Part shown: positions 17,661 through 25,675 of the stretch, in pieces | Layout: every line of letters starts with the position of its first letter | How positions within the stretch are numbered: position 1 is the stretch's first letter | From: a virus | Length of the DNA: 64,000 bases | Reading direction: 5' to 3' (one strand) | Virus record (IMG/VR): IMGVR_UViG_3300042923_001459 | Coordinates: 44,592-108,591 of that record | The notes under the pieces: generated by a model | Database searches by the model: none | Told to the model about the DNA's origin: nothing | What the model saw: only the letters and a program-made list of their open reading frames with translations | Program-made: the position numbers and the translations under genes

Positions 17661-19815
17661 TTTTATCACCCTTATCCCTATAATCTTTTCTTTCAATACT
17701 TTTCTTAAACTTCTTTTTCTCTTTTGCTGGTAACCAATCAAATAAATCTTTAGCAATTTGTTTTTCATGTTCATCATATTGACGCGCTATTAAATCATCA
17801 TTATATGCAGTTTCAGGGATATTTCCCTTATCGACTTCTTCTTTAAATACATATTCTGCTATAGGGTTTGCAAAAACTTGAGCAACTGGCCAATCCATAA
17901 AATCTTGCTTGTAAATTTCTCCAAACTTCTCATATAATTTCTTGCCAATTCCATAACCTCTGTACTCACTATTCACAAGAACGTTGTTTACATATAACAT
18001 TTCATCATAATGCTTGTTTTCAAGAGAAGTATGAACATCTTTAGCTGTTACATTATGAAATTCTGAAAAGTGCATGTAACCAATTTGAGAACCATAATAA
18101 TCACAATAAATTTCGTGATCAACTACATGATCTGCTCCATTCTTGTTTTCTTCTCTTGGGATATTTTGAACATCAATTTCTATGTGATTCCATTCAATGT
18201 CTGGTTTATCATCTTTTTTTTCTTCACCATCATATGAGTCAGAAACATAATTAACTGCATTTTCTTTTTTGAGCAATCTTTTTGTCAATTTAGCCCAAGT
18301 CTCAGGGCCCTTTAAATTGTCTGGAAGTTTATTTCTTAAATCGGTTATTGTTTGTGAATCATAATTTTTATAATCCCTAGTGATCATTGGTTCAGTTAAT
18401 GCTGATTCTGGCACAAAACCTTTTGAAACTGAATTTCTAAAAGCGTATTCAGCTACTGGATTCATAAAATGCCTTTCAACAGGCCAACCATTAAACTTTT
18501 CACTATAAATTTCTCCAAATTTTTTGTAAATTTCATACGCTAGACCTTGATTTTGATATTTTGGATCAACCTCAAGTTGAATAATTTCAATATATTTTCC
18601 ATTAGTATCAGCAGTGAAGGCTAAGAATCCAGCGTGATCACCATTTACAAGCAAAGTAATGTCATTTGTTGAACTAGTTCCCCAATCTTCAAAGAAATAG
18701 GTTGTTTCAATATTTTGTTCCTCTGATTTTCTAATCATACGAAGTCTTTTAATTTTTGACCATGTTTCAGGACCTTGAACATGTTCTGGTAACTTATTGC
18801 GTAAATCTTTTGCTAGATTTCTTTCAGTATCGGTATATACTCTTGCAATGTCATCTTCTTGTAATGCTTCTTGGGGAACCCAACCTAATCCAACAGCTTT
18901 TCTAAATGAATATTCTGCTATAGGGTTAATAAAAAAACGTTTAACTTTTGTGCCCATATATTTTTGTGAGTAAATATTTCCAAATTCTTTATACAATAAT
19001 TGCCCAATTCCTAAATTTCGATATTTATCATCAACGTCTACTGAATCAATTTCAATATGATTATCGCTTCCGACTATTTTAAAGTCCATTTCTCCAACTT
19101 TTTGTCCATTCAATTTAGCGGTAATGTAATTATGATAATTCCAATTGGAGAATTCAAATTGTATATTTCTTAAATCAACTTTTTCTTCTTCAGCTGTTTT
19201 TAGAAGTTTAATTTTTTTCAGTCTTGATTGAATTTCTGGACCACGATATTGTTCTGGCAATTTTTGTCTTAAATCTTGCCAAAGTTGTGTTCTATTATCG
19301 TTTTCATCTAGTGGTTTATTGTATCCTCTATTGATATATTGTTCAGTTAACGCATTTTCACTAATTAATCCATTTGCAACCGCTTTTCTAAATGAATATT
19401 CTGCGACTGGATTTACAAAGTATCTAGCAACAGGCCAACCGTTGAATTGTTCATTGTAGATTTTTCCAAACTCTTCATATATCTTATAGCCAATTCCAGC
19501 CTGTCTATATTCTTCGTTTACTTCAACATTGTTTACATATAAAGCACGATCAACAATATTGTAGTCATCTGGACCTGGCTCTCTTTCCATCAATATCTCA
19601 TATGGAACGTTCTCAACATCTATGAAATCCATGTATCCAACTTGTGTTCCGCTTATTGTAGTAATTGTAATTTTATGTTGATTCATTGAGGTGACACCAA
19701 ATTCTGATTGAGCATCTGCGAATTCATCAGAAACTCTCACCATATGATTCACTGCTAGATTACGTAAATCATCACCTGTATCTGATGCTTTTTTTTCCAT
19801 CATCCTATAGTCCAT
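17653..19815 (-). CDS. Tandem GNAT acetyltransferase-like protein, four modules
   Basis: 720 residues with acetyl-CoA loops at about 103 (YRQAGIG), 265 (YRNLGIG), 420 (YQNQGLA) and 618 (YRGYGIG). All four fit (R/Q)xxGxG/A better than several modules of the 851-residue neighbour. Linkers end in KLPEQYRGPE, KLPEHVQGPE and KLPDNLKGPE. An acidic spacer of about 35 residues precedes module 4. The start follows GGCGGAGGAACA; it opens the three-gene GNAT operon. Its stop overlaps the next gene by 8 bases. Confidence 0.85.
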   Translation of the reverse strand: MDYRMMEKKASDTGDDLRNLAVNHMVRVSDEFADAQSEFGVTSMNQHKITITTISGTQVGYMDFIDVENVPYEILMEREPGPDDYNIVDRALYVNNVEVNEEYRQAGIGYKIYEEFGKIYNEQFNGWPVARYFVNPVAEYSFRKAVANGLISENALTEQYINRGYNKPLDENDNRTQLWQDLRQKLPEQYRGPEIQSRLKKIKLLKTAEEEKVDLRNIQFEFSNWNYHNYITAKLNGQKVGEMDFKIVGSDNHIEIDSVDVDDKYRNLGIGQLLYKEFGNIYSQKYMGTKVKRFFINPIAEYSFRKAVGLGWVPQEALQEDDIARVYTDTERNLAKDLRNKLPEHVQGPETWSKIKRLRMIRKSEEQNIETTYFFEDWGTSSTNDITLLVNGDHAGFLAFTADTNGKYIEIIQLEVDPKYQNQGLAYEIYKKFGEIYSEKFNGWPVERHFMNPVAEYAFRNSVSKGFVPESALTEPMITRDYKNYDSQTITDLRNKLPDNLKGPETWAKLTKRLLKKENAVNYVSDSYDGEEKKDDKPDIEWNHIEIDVQNIPREENKNGADHVVDHEIYCDYYGSQIGYMHFSEFHNVTAKDVHTSLENKHYDEMLYVNNVLVNSEYRGYGIGKKLYEKFGEIYKQDFMDWPVAQVFANPIAEYVFKEEVDKGNIPETAYNDDLIARQYDEHEKQIAKDLFDWLPAKEKKKFKKSIERKDYRDKGDKNE

Positions 19816-20127
19816 TGTTCCTCCGCCTTTTTAAAGTTTTGGCCCCGCGAGTTTGAGACCCTGAAGTCTGAGCCCACATCCATTAGTCTTATTCTATATA
19901 CTTTTTCTTTATTTCTAAATTCTATTTATTTTAGCTTTTTTCCACAATTCACCCTTTTAGCCTTGATGCACTCCACGCGAGCGAGCTGAAAGCGAAGCGA
20001 GAGGCCGGAGGCCTGGGGTATTTTGAGTCTCGGGACTCGCGATAGAAGAAAGAGTAGAAAGACAGCTTTATTGTCTCCCTTAAGGTTACATGTTTATTAT
20101 ACAAAGTTCTGATCGAGACAGTAAAAA
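19816..20127 (-). promoter_or_regulatory. GC-rich leader of the GNAT operon
   Basis: About 310 bases with a patch at 19960-20045 that is far more GC-rich than the rest, containing GCGAGCGAG, GCGAAGCGAG, GGCCGGAGGCC and TCTCGGGACTCGCG. These can form several small stems in the transcript that starts near 20090. A 93-codon opening across it (19949-20230) has no ribosome site and poor composition, so I treat it as non-coding. Confidence 0.55.
20096..20101 (-). promoter_or_regulatory. Promoter-like -10 (GTATAATAAACATGTAAC) of the GNAT operon
   Basis: Minus strand AACTTTGTATAATAAACATG then TAAC. A near-identical copy lies at 25244, in both cases followed by a GC-rich leader. No -35 box is apparent. 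Confidence 0.5.
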
Positions 20128-20145
20128 TGGCCGCTTTCGCGGCCA
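20128..20145 (-). terminator. Terminator, GGCCGC GAAA GCGGCC
   Basis: Minus strand TGGCCGC GAAA GCGGCCA followed by TTTTTAC, right after the small membrane gene; it separates that gene from the GNAT leader. Confidence 0.9.
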
Positions 20146-20150
20146 AAAGT

Positions 20151-20324
20151 TTATTTTTTCTTGTTGTAAAAAAATTGTGTCGTTGAAATAATTCCACCAA
20201 AGCAAAAAGATAAAACAAGCAATGGCTCAATTTGTAAAACGCTGCCTAGAACACAAACAGTAGCTACGGCGCTAAAAGCGCTAAATGAATCAAATCCTTG
20301 CAGCAAACCGGATAATTTGAGCAT
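20151..20324 (-). CDS. 57-residue two-helix membrane protein (holin- or toxin-like)
   Basis: A gene too short for usual cut-offs. GAAGGGG lies 9 bases before ATG 20322-20324, and a perfect terminator follows the stop. Two hydrophobic stretches, residues about 15-32 (AFSAVATVCVLGSVL) and 34-48 (PLLVLSFCFGGIIS), are separated by a polar turn; the C-terminus is YNKKK. The endolysin is 0.9 kb away on the same strand, so a holin is possible, but a regulatory or toxic microprotein is equally possible. Confidence 0.75.
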   Translation of the reverse strand: MLKLSGLLQGFDSFSAFSAVATVCVLGSVLQIEPLLVLSFCFGGIISTTQFFYNKKK

Positions 20325-20399
20325 TTTCAATATCCCCTTCTAAGGTTCTTTATAAATTCTATACAGAAAAGCATATTTTTTTATTACATATTTTAAAAA

Positions 20400-20670
20400 A
20401 AGACCAATAGAACTTAACAGGCATAATCGGGTCTATAGATAAAACTGAAAACTTTACTTCAGCTATCTATAGAAAAACTAATTGATCTATCTATAGATAA
20501 AATGAAAAGTATTCTATAGACATAATAGTTAAAGCCTGAATAGTTCTATCGGTCTTTTTGTTCTTTCTATCTATAGGTTAAAACGAGCTATCTATAGATA
20601 AAGGAGCATAGTCTATTCTATAGATAAAATTGTTTGATCTATCTATAGAATCTATCTATAGTAGAAAATT
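20400..20670. repeat. Cluster of CTATAGA palindromes (origin or operator candidate)
   Basis: About nine copies of TCTATAGA-type sites, several extended to the perfect palindrome TATCTATAGATA, at roughly 20431, 20464, 20487, 20512, 20574, 20588, 20615, 20638 and 20651. The sequence is otherwise AT-rich and non-coding. One more copy is at 21222 and one inside the gene at 22447. Confidence 0.75.
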
Positions 20671-20673
20671 TAT

Positions 20674-21033
20674 CTATTCTGATTTACTATCTAATAATTC
20701 CTTAAGTTGTGTAGGAAGTATCTTATGGCTCCATAGTTCTATAGCTCGTCTAACCGCCTTTGTCTTTAATTTATTCTCGGTTAAATGTATTTGTGTTTCC
20801 CATGAATTACCTAACATTGCTATTACTACTGGTGGTTTCTTTACTACAGTGCTGTACGTATGGATTAGTTCTCTTGTTGCGGGGAGGGCTTCTTCTCCCC
20901 CGGCCATTGTCTCATAGAGTCTTACTTCTACCAGTGCTATCTTGCCAAAAATCCATTCTGGATCCTGCTCTATTCTAACATCCATTTCATATTCATAGAA
21001 ATCGTTTATCTTCTCTAAGATGTTCTTTACCAT
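20674..21033 (-). CDS. Hypothetical protein next to the palindrome cluster
   Basis: 119 residues from the ATG at 21031-21033 (GAGGTGGAA upstream; a GTG two codons earlier is possible). Mostly helical, with DPEWIFGKIALVEVRLYE early and ELWSHKILPTQLKELLDS at the end. The stop lies a few bases from the CTATAGA cluster, so it could encode a protein acting on those sites, but no DNA-binding motif is evident. Confidence 0.75.
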   Translation of the reverse strand: MVKNILEKINDFYEYEMDVRIEQDPEWIFGKIALVEVRLYETMAGGEEALPATRELIHTYSTVVKKPPVVIAMLGNSWETQIHLTENKLKTKAVRRAIELWSHKILPTQLKELLDSKSE

Positions 21034-21039
21034 TTCCAC

Positions 21040-21178
21040 CTCATCTCCTATCTAGATTGATTATTATTTAGTTTTCTGGGTCTATCTGATGAAGGTTTTA
21101 TTATGTCTTCAGATATTTTATATGTTTTCTATTTAATTTGATTTCTATTTGGTTCTTTAGTTGCGGGAGAAAGGAAAA
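21040..21178. other. AT-rich gap between endolysin terminator and the 20674 gene
   Basis: Should carry the promoter for 20674. I see no consensus promoter. A CTATCTATAGATAG palindrome lies just beyond, at 21219-21232. Confidence 0.4.
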
Positions 21179-21200
21179 GAGGACTCCTATTGGAGCCCTC
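21179..21200 (-). terminator. Terminator after the endolysin gene
   Basis: GAGGGCTCC AATA GGAGTCCTC on the minus strand, one mismatch in the stem, then TTTTCC. Confidence 0.75.
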
Positions 21201-21247
21201 GCCTGTTGATTCCATTCTGCTATCTATAGATAGTTCTATAGGAATTC

Positions 21248-21880
21248 TTATTGGATTACCCTGCGAGCGTTTACAAATTTATTTCTCCAGTACGAACCTG
21301 AAGCGAAAGTAATGTAATTGATTTTGGCTGTAGGATTATTTGTATGAAGCATTATATCCTTGTCAATATACATTCCTACGTGGTTGATTACTCCATCACC
21401 ATTTGTGTCAAAAAATAGTAAATCTCCCGTACGTAATTCATCAAGCTCTACTACTTGACCATAAACTGCTTGACGACGACTATCCCATGGGAGTTGTATT
21501 CCGATAGCTTTATCAAAACACCATTGCATTAGATCAGAACAATCGAAATCATTGTCGTTTGTTCTGCTTGAGCCATAAACATAAGGAGTGTTGATAATAT
21601 TTCCATCAGCATCTCTTCTATTCATGTAAAACTCAATTTTAGCTATTACTAATTTTGCTTTTTCTAACCATTCCGGAATAAATTCCTCCACGTATTGTGA
21701 TAATGAAGTAATGTAACCAACCGTTCCGTCCATCAATTTAGCATAATAGAAAGTTTTTCCTTCTACGTTGCTTAAAACTTGTAATTCTGTGCCTGCAGGG
21801 AGTGTTTTAATAACATTATTCGCAACTACTGGGTCTTTTCTAAAGTTGACTGAAGTTTTTGTGCGTATAAATTTTTCCAT
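21248..21880 (-). CDS. Endolysin-like NlpC/P60 peptidase with N-terminal SH3b domain
   Basis: 210 residues. Residues 5-65 are an SH3b wall-binding domain (VNFRKDP...GTELQVLSNVEGKTFYYAKLMDGTVGYI). Residues 85-205 are NlpC/P60: catalytic Cys in FDCSDLMQWC, His in INHVGMYID, and a further His in MLHTN. It would cut peptide cross-links of the Bacillus-type wall. No signal peptide, as expected of a holin-dependent endolysin. ATG follows ACGGGGGAATTCTT. Flanked by terminators, so a single-gene unit. Confidence 0.93.
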   Translation of the reverse strand: MEKFIRTKTSVNFRKDPVVANNVIKTLPAGTELQVLSNVEGKTFYYAKLMDGTVGYITSLSQYVEEFIPEWLEKAKLVIAKIEFYMNRRDADGNIINTPYVYGSSRTNDNDFDCSDLMQWCFDKAIGIQLPWDSRRQAVYGQVVELDELRTGDLLFFDTNGDGVINHVGMYIDKDIMLHTNNPTAKINYITFASGSYWRNKFVNARRVIQ

Positions 21881-21931
21881 AAGAATTCCCCCGTACTATC
21901 ATATTAAGGACATTATTAGTATCCTCATAAT

Positions 21932-21953
21932 AAAAGTACAACTAGTACTTTTT
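21932..21953 (-). terminator. Terminator of the 21981-23348 unit
   Basis: AAAAAGTAC / GTACTTTTA stem followed by TTATTAT on the minus strand. Confidence 0.75.
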
Positions 21954-21980
21954 ATGATAATAAGAGGGAATTGTTAAATA

Positions 21981-22439
21981 TTACCAATTTATTTTTTTTA
22001 ATTGTTTAAGTTTATCAAAATGTTTTTCTATGTCTGAAAGTTTTACATCCTTCTTTACGATAATTCCATTTATCTTTAAAAAGGCTGTTCTTTCTCCATA
22101 GAGCGGAAATTCTTCATAAGCTTCAAATTCTATAGCAAACGACTGATCAAATATTACAATTACTGTTTCGCGAAATTCACTTTCATTATTATTAAATAAA
22201 AATTCCACTAAACCGGGAACCATTTTATCCAACTCATCCTTAACGCTGTATTCACACCATGTTGTTTCATAAGCTAATTGAAAGTTCATTTTATTAAGAG
22301 CTATCAGTATTTCTTTGATATTCTCTGGGTGCGGTTCTGATTTTGTTCTAAAGTACGAAACACGTCCATATAACGGGTAATATTTGAAATCATAGCTTTT
22401 TATGAATTCTTCTCCGCTAGTTCTTATTAACTTTAACAT
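21981..22439 (-). CDS. Hypothetical protein at the end of the alpha/beta paralog array
   Basis: 152 residues from the ATG at 22437-22439 (AGGATAAAG upstream, 8 bases after the previous stop). It contains two similar halves, each with SYDFKYYPLYGRVSYFRT or EAYEEFPLYGERTAFLKI, suggesting an internal repeat. It lacks the DAYIVM-type helix of its neighbours. Function unknown. Confidence 0.8.
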   Translation of the reverse strand: MLKLIRTSGEEFIKSYDFKYYPLYGRVSYFRTKSEPHPENIKEILIALNKMNFQLAYETTWCEYSVKDELDKMVPGLVEFLFNNNESEFRETVIVIFDQSFAIEFEAYEEFPLYGERTAFLKINGIIVKKDVKLSDIEKHFDKLKQLKKINW

Positions 22440-22446
22440 CTTTATC

Positions 22447-22878
22447 CTACCTTTCATGGTCATAGATAGCTGGTTGCATATCTATAAGGAATTGTTGTAG
22501 ATGATCTGGACTATCTATAGATACTTCTATAAATCTTTCTCCCTGCTTACCGTCAAATGTGACCTTTCTTTTGTAATTCTTTAGTGGCGCGTATCTACTT
22601 GTGTTTAATTTAAAAGCTTTTTCATCTATTTCTGCAACTATTTCCTTTGTGAGCATATTATGTTTAAATCTGATGATTGTTTTCATTTGAAAACTAAATC
22701 GATTTTCCCTTATGTATTTTCTTATGCAGTATGTGTGCTTAAAGGAATTTACCGATGCTCTTTCAACTTTTGGTTTGTAATGGAATTTATCTGCCAGTCC
22801 TGCTAATTCATTAAGTATGAAAAATGCATCTATGGTTTCTTCCACCATTGTTCTTTTGGGATGTGTTTCTGTTATCAT
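22447..22878 (-). CDS. Alpha/beta paralog with N-terminal DAYIVM-type helix (family M)
   Basis: 143 residues. EETIDAFFILNELAGLADKF near the N-terminus is the shared helix. The middle is basic and beta-rich, the end is the usual helix (DHLQQFLIDMQPAIYDH). The start at 22876-22878 overlaps the upstream stop by 4 bases (ATGA); AGGTGG is the likely ribosome site. A CTATCTATAGATA palindrome lies inside the gene at 22511. Confidence 0.8.
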   Translation of the reverse strand: MITETHPKRTMVEETIDAFFILNELAGLADKFHYKPKVERASVNSFKHTYCIRKYIRENRFSFQMKTIIRFKHNMLTKEIVAEIDEKAFKLNTSRYAPLKNYKRKVTFDGKQGERFIEVSIDSPDHLQQFLIDMQPAIYDHER

Positions 22879-23348
22879 TCCTTTAGCCACCTACTTATAA
22901 TTGGTAAAATTTTCTGCAGATCTTCTATGCTTCTTAGTGTGCACACCATGATTCTTTTTCCCGGTTCCTTATTCTCATTATAAGATACGTCTGGCATAGT
23001 GAATCCAAATTGGGCCAAATCTGGTTCATTTTCAACAACTATACCTAATGGTTCCTCATTTATTAAGCAATCTATCATTGTAATGTACTCTCTGACACTA
23101 AAACCAGCCTGTAGAAAATTACTAAATCCCTCTCCACGTCTGATGCACCAAGAATGAGTATTATCATGTATCAATTGCCCACCGGTAATTTTTATATCTC
23201 TTGTCATAAGTTCAAGTACTCTATATGATTCCATAGTTTCATTGAAGTCTTTAATTAATTTATGATAGCAATTTACGTGAAACTCCCATGCTTCTTTCGA
23301 GCTTATAAAGTCGTTCAATAATGGTTGATCTATATTGTTTTCCATCAT
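22875..23348 (-). CDS. Alpha/beta paralog with N-terminal DAYIVM-type helix (family M)
   Basis: 157 residues, first gene of a unit driven from 23379. FNETMESYRVLELMTRDI (about 34-51) is the family helix; the start is extended by about 25 residues compared with others. C-terminal helix IEDLQKILPIISRWLKE is conserved. GAGGAGGATAA precedes ATGATG. Confidence 0.82.
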   Translation of the reverse strand: MMENNIDQPLLNDFISSKEAWEFHVNCYHKLIKDFNETMESYRVLELMTRDIKITGGQLIHDNTHSWCIRRGEGFSNFLQAGFSVREYITMIDCLINEEPLGIVVENEPDLAQFGFTMPDVSYNENKEPGKRIMVCTLRSIEDLQKILPIISRWLKE

Positions 23349-23378
23349 TTATCCTCCTCATTATATCCTTATATATAT

Positions 23379-23407
23379 ATTATATCACATTCTTTTCATT
23401 TTGTAAA
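23379..23407 (-). promoter_or_regulatory. Sigma-A type promoter, TTTACA-17-TATAAT
   Basis: Serves 22875-23348 and the two genes after it. The leftmost copy of the promoter type that fills the right half of the window; TGTGA precedes the -10 and TATATATAAGG follows. Confidence 0.95.
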
Positions 23408-23412
23408 CAAAA

Positions 23413-23433
23413 AAAGAAGGTTTACCCTTCTTT
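23413..23433 (-). terminator. Terminator after the 23452 gene
   Basis: AGAAGG / CCTTCT stem with GTAAAC-like loop then T7 on the minus strand, directly abutting the promoter at 23379. Confidence 0.8.
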
Positions 23434-23451
23434 ATCTAGGAATTGTTGATA

Positions 23452-23859
23452 TTAAATAATTTTGTCTATCACGCTTAAAAATATTTCAAATGATTTTGCA
23501 TCATACAACGTCCATATAACTGTGTTTCCAGCTACAGATATTTCGCTTTTACTATGTACATCGTAAATAGTTCGCGGAGTTATGTCATATTGTGTGTGCA
23601 TTTTTAGATCTTGATATTCTCTACTTGTCAGTAACTCATGCTCCATATAAATTCCATTTCTACTAACTACAATTTTTTGATCTTCCTCATATACAGAAAT
23701 GTCGTAAACTGTTCCACCTTTTTTTCTATGCAATGTGAATTTACCAATTTTTTTATCTGAAAGTACCTTTACCTCAACTGGGAATGGTTTGGTATCAGTA
23801 AGACATTTCATCACTATATAATTATCAAGTATTTCGTTAATTTCTTCAATTAATGTCAT
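23452..23859 (-). CDS. Alpha/beta paralog with N-terminal DAYIVM-type helix (family M)
   Basis: 135 residues. EEINEILDNYIVMKCLTDTK at residues 5-24 is a near-perfect copy of the helix. The beta region includes DKKIGKFTLHRKKGGTVYDI; the end is AKSFEIFLSVIDKII. The start overlaps the upstream stop by 4 bases. Confidence 0.85.
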   Translation of the reverse strand: MTLIEEINEILDNYIVMKCLTDTKPFPVEVKVLSDKKIGKFTLHRKKGGTVYDISVYEEDQKIVVSRNGIYMEHELLTSREYQDLKMHTQYDITPRTIYDVHSKSEISVAGNTVIWTLYDAKSFEIFLSVIDKII

Positions 23860-24248
23860 CTAAAGACCACCCATTCCTTCATAATCTGATTTAAGAATAT
23901 TGGAAGATGTTTTTCAGAAATATGAATTCTTATTGTCCTGCGTCCAACGCTGTAAGTATCATATTCCATTTTTCCAAAATGTTCATAATCACTTTCTATA
24001 ATCATCCCAACTTCGTTTTCATTAAATTGTGCGATATAACCCAACGTATCATATCTATAAAATACTCTTAAGGTGTATTCAAACGATTTTCTACCTTTTA
24101 CATAATACGAAATCATGCAGCCTTGCGCATCACGCCACACATCTAATGCAAAAATACATCTACCTGTTAATTCCTTCATAACTATGAAACTTTCCATAGT
24201 ATCGTGTAATTCTTGCATTATTAGGTTATCATTTAACAATACACTCAT
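23856..24248 (-). CDS. Alpha/beta paralog with N-terminal DAYIVM-type helix (family M)
   Basis: 130 residues and probably the most typical member: MQELHDTMESFIVMKELTGR at the N-terminus, a beta-rich middle with paired aromatic residues, and the C-terminal helix HLPIFLNQIMKEW. Start overlaps the upstream stop (ATGA), so this run of genes is translationally coupled. Confidence 0.85.
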   Translation of the reverse strand: MSVLLNDNLIMQELHDTMESFIVMKELTGRCIFALDVWRDAQGCMISYYVKGRKSFEYTLRVFYRYDTLGYIAQFNENEVGMIIESDYEHFGKMEYDTYSVGRRTIRIHISEKHLPIFLNQIMKEWVVFR

Positions 24249-24676
24249 GACATTTCCTCAATTGAAAAAGAATCAATTTTTGACAATACATCATGAAACA
24301 TTTCAAACATTCTATCTATATCTTTAGGTGTTACAGCTTCTTCGAACAGACCATACTTATCGCCTATATATTTTCTGAAATCTTGATTTTGACCGCAAGA
24401 CCAAATCCTTGTAATTTTGTCAAATGACCAATCATCATTGTAAAGTACTAACATATTAATTTGTAAAAGATTTTCAAATTCTCTACAATAAAATGATATG
24501 CAATCCCTAAAAAAACTATCTGAATGAGAAACCGCTACTTCCCAATCTGCCATTTGTGCAGTAACCAACAAGATTTCCAACTTATCAACGAAATCATTAA
24601 GTGGTATTTTACTAGTGCTTAAATGATCATATTTTATAGGAGTCCATGTTCTATCAACTTCATATTCATAACTCAT
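24245..24676 (-). CDS. Alpha/beta paralog, divergent family M member
   Basis: 143 residues. FVDKLEILLVTAQMADWEVA holds the helix position, but the central YIVM is replaced by LLVT. The C-terminal KDIDRMFEMFHDVLSKI is retained. Cysteines are scattered and do not form a zinc pattern. Confidence 0.8.
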   Translation of the reverse strand: MSYEYEVDRTWTPIKYDHLSTSKIPLNDFVDKLEILLVTAQMADWEVAVSHSDSFFRDCISFYCREFENLLQINMLVLYNDDWSFDKITRIWSCGQNQDFRKYIGDKYGLFEEAVTPKDIDRMFEMFHDVLSKIDSFSIEEMS

Positions 24677-24688
24677 AACTAAACCCCT

Positions 24689-25138
24689 TCACCGAATGTA
24701 TTTCATGATTTTTGAAATTAATTCCATTAGTTGATCAAAATTCTCAAAGCTTACCGATAATCTCTTTAGACCCTTAACATTAGTAAATGTATGATTTTCT
24801 CTAGTAATATTTATCCAGTTGTATTCACTGAATTTATTTTCAATACTAACGCCAATTTTTCTTTCATCTATTGAAAAATTAAGAATCCCTGCATGTACCT
24901 CTATCATTATAAAGTAAGAACTTAACATTGGTGTCATTGATCCATTATTATAAATCATCCATCTTTTCATCATTGCACTCTTATCCTTGCGTATATAAAG
25001 TAGCTTCTGAGTTGATAGCGCTCGGTTTACGTTGAGGGCATCCAAAAGTTCATCAATTTGTTCTTCCAATGTGACCCTCTCATTTCTGCTTATTTTTAAT
25101 TTGAATGAAGGTACTTTGCCATTTTTCCATTGTCCCAT
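24689..25138 (-). CDS. Alpha/beta paralog, divergent family M member
   Basis: About 149 residues from the ATG at 25136-25138 (GGGAGAG upstream). An alternative GTG at 25177 would start inside a GC-rich hairpin and is unlikely. TLEEQIDELLDALNVNRAL fills the helix position with a weaker match. Ends DQLMELISKIMKYIR as in the family. Confidence 0.75.
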   Translation of the reverse strand: MGQWKNGKVPSFKLKISRNERVTLEEQIDELLDALNVNRALSTQKLLYIRKDKSAMMKRWMIYNNGSMTPMLSSYFIMIEVHAGILNFSIDERKIGVSIENKFSEYNWINITRENHTFTNVKGLKRLSVSFENFDQLMELISKIMKYIR

Positions 25139-25140
25139 TT

Positions 25141-25175
25141 TCCCCACTCTCCCAGCCGAAGGCTCGGGGCTCGGC
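25141..25175 (-). promoter_or_regulatory. GC-rich hairpin in the leader of the 24689 unit
   Basis: GCCGAGCCCCGAGCC / AGCCGAAGGCT-type pairing just before the start codon; far more GC-rich than its surroundings and reminiscent of the GNAT leader patch at 19960. Confidence 0.5.
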
Positions 25176-25243
25176 ACTCACGAATCTATCTTCAAGCTCT
25201 CTGTAGAATTCCCTATAGTATTAAAACATTATGTTACATATTT

Positions 25244-25249
25244 ATTATA
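25244..25249 (-). promoter_or_regulatory. Promoter-like -10, second copy of the GNAT-leader type
   Basis: Minus strand AACTTAGTATAATAAATATG then TAAC, matching the site at 20096 at all but two of 24 positions. It would drive 24689 and the coupled genes after it. Confidence 0.5.
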
Positions 25250-25258
25250 CTAAGTTTC

Positions 25259-25675
25259 TTACAACAAATAGAGAGGTTGAACTTTGACTAGAATGTCGTA
25301 CACATCGCTAGGCTTATTTAGTTCGAAGAGGAATTCCCGTTCAAATCTCTCTAAAATCTCACCGATAGAACCAGCATAGTGAGCGTGCTTCCTCCCGCCT
25401 TCAACAAATTTATATCTTTGCTTCAGCCATTCTATATTCTCTTCTCCAACGCTAAACTGGCTTACTTTCGTGTATATGCTACCATTAGGCCGTATGAAAT
25501 CAAAAGACAATGAGTCTCTTTGCCGTGATTTTGTCAATCTAATTGAAAAACTATATTTTGAGCTTTTTGGATCTGGGTACTCCGTAATTCTAACTGGTCT
25601 ATTGTCAGTTAGGTTCCATCCTACAATGTAGGTTTCCATTTCCTCTCTAATTTGTGCAATCATGCTTTTAGCCAT
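25259..25675 (-). CDS. Alpha/beta paralog with N-terminal DAYIVM-type helix (family M)
   Basis: 138 residues. IREEMETYIVGWNLTDNRPV is the helix; the following region has alternating Ser/Arg strands (SSKYSFSIRLTKSRQRDSL) and the end is SDVYDILVKVQPLYLL. The ATG shares bases with the upstream TAA (TAATG). Confidence 0.83.
   Translation of the reverse strand: MAKSMIAQIREEMETYIVGWNLTDNRPVRITEYPDPKSSKYSFSIRLTKSRQRDSLSFDFIRPNGSIYTKVSQFSVGEENIEWLKQRYKFVEGGRKHAHYAGSIGEILERFEREFLFELNKPSDVYDILVKVQPLYLL

Larger units (their letters stand above)
14597..19815 (-). repeat. Ten-module GNAT repeat array across three genes
   Basis: Protein-level tandem repeat, unit about 170-180 residues (roughly 520 bases). 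The constant parts are the acetyl-CoA loop, NPxAEYxFRKAV, and the module-end signature DLRxKLPE. DNA identity between units is modest, which suggests old duplications held by selection. Confidence 0.85.

Noticed and set aside
19949-20230. 93-codon minus-strand opening across the GC-rich leader
   Set aside because: No ribosome site, implausible composition, and it overlaps the promoter, terminator and the small membrane gene at 20151.
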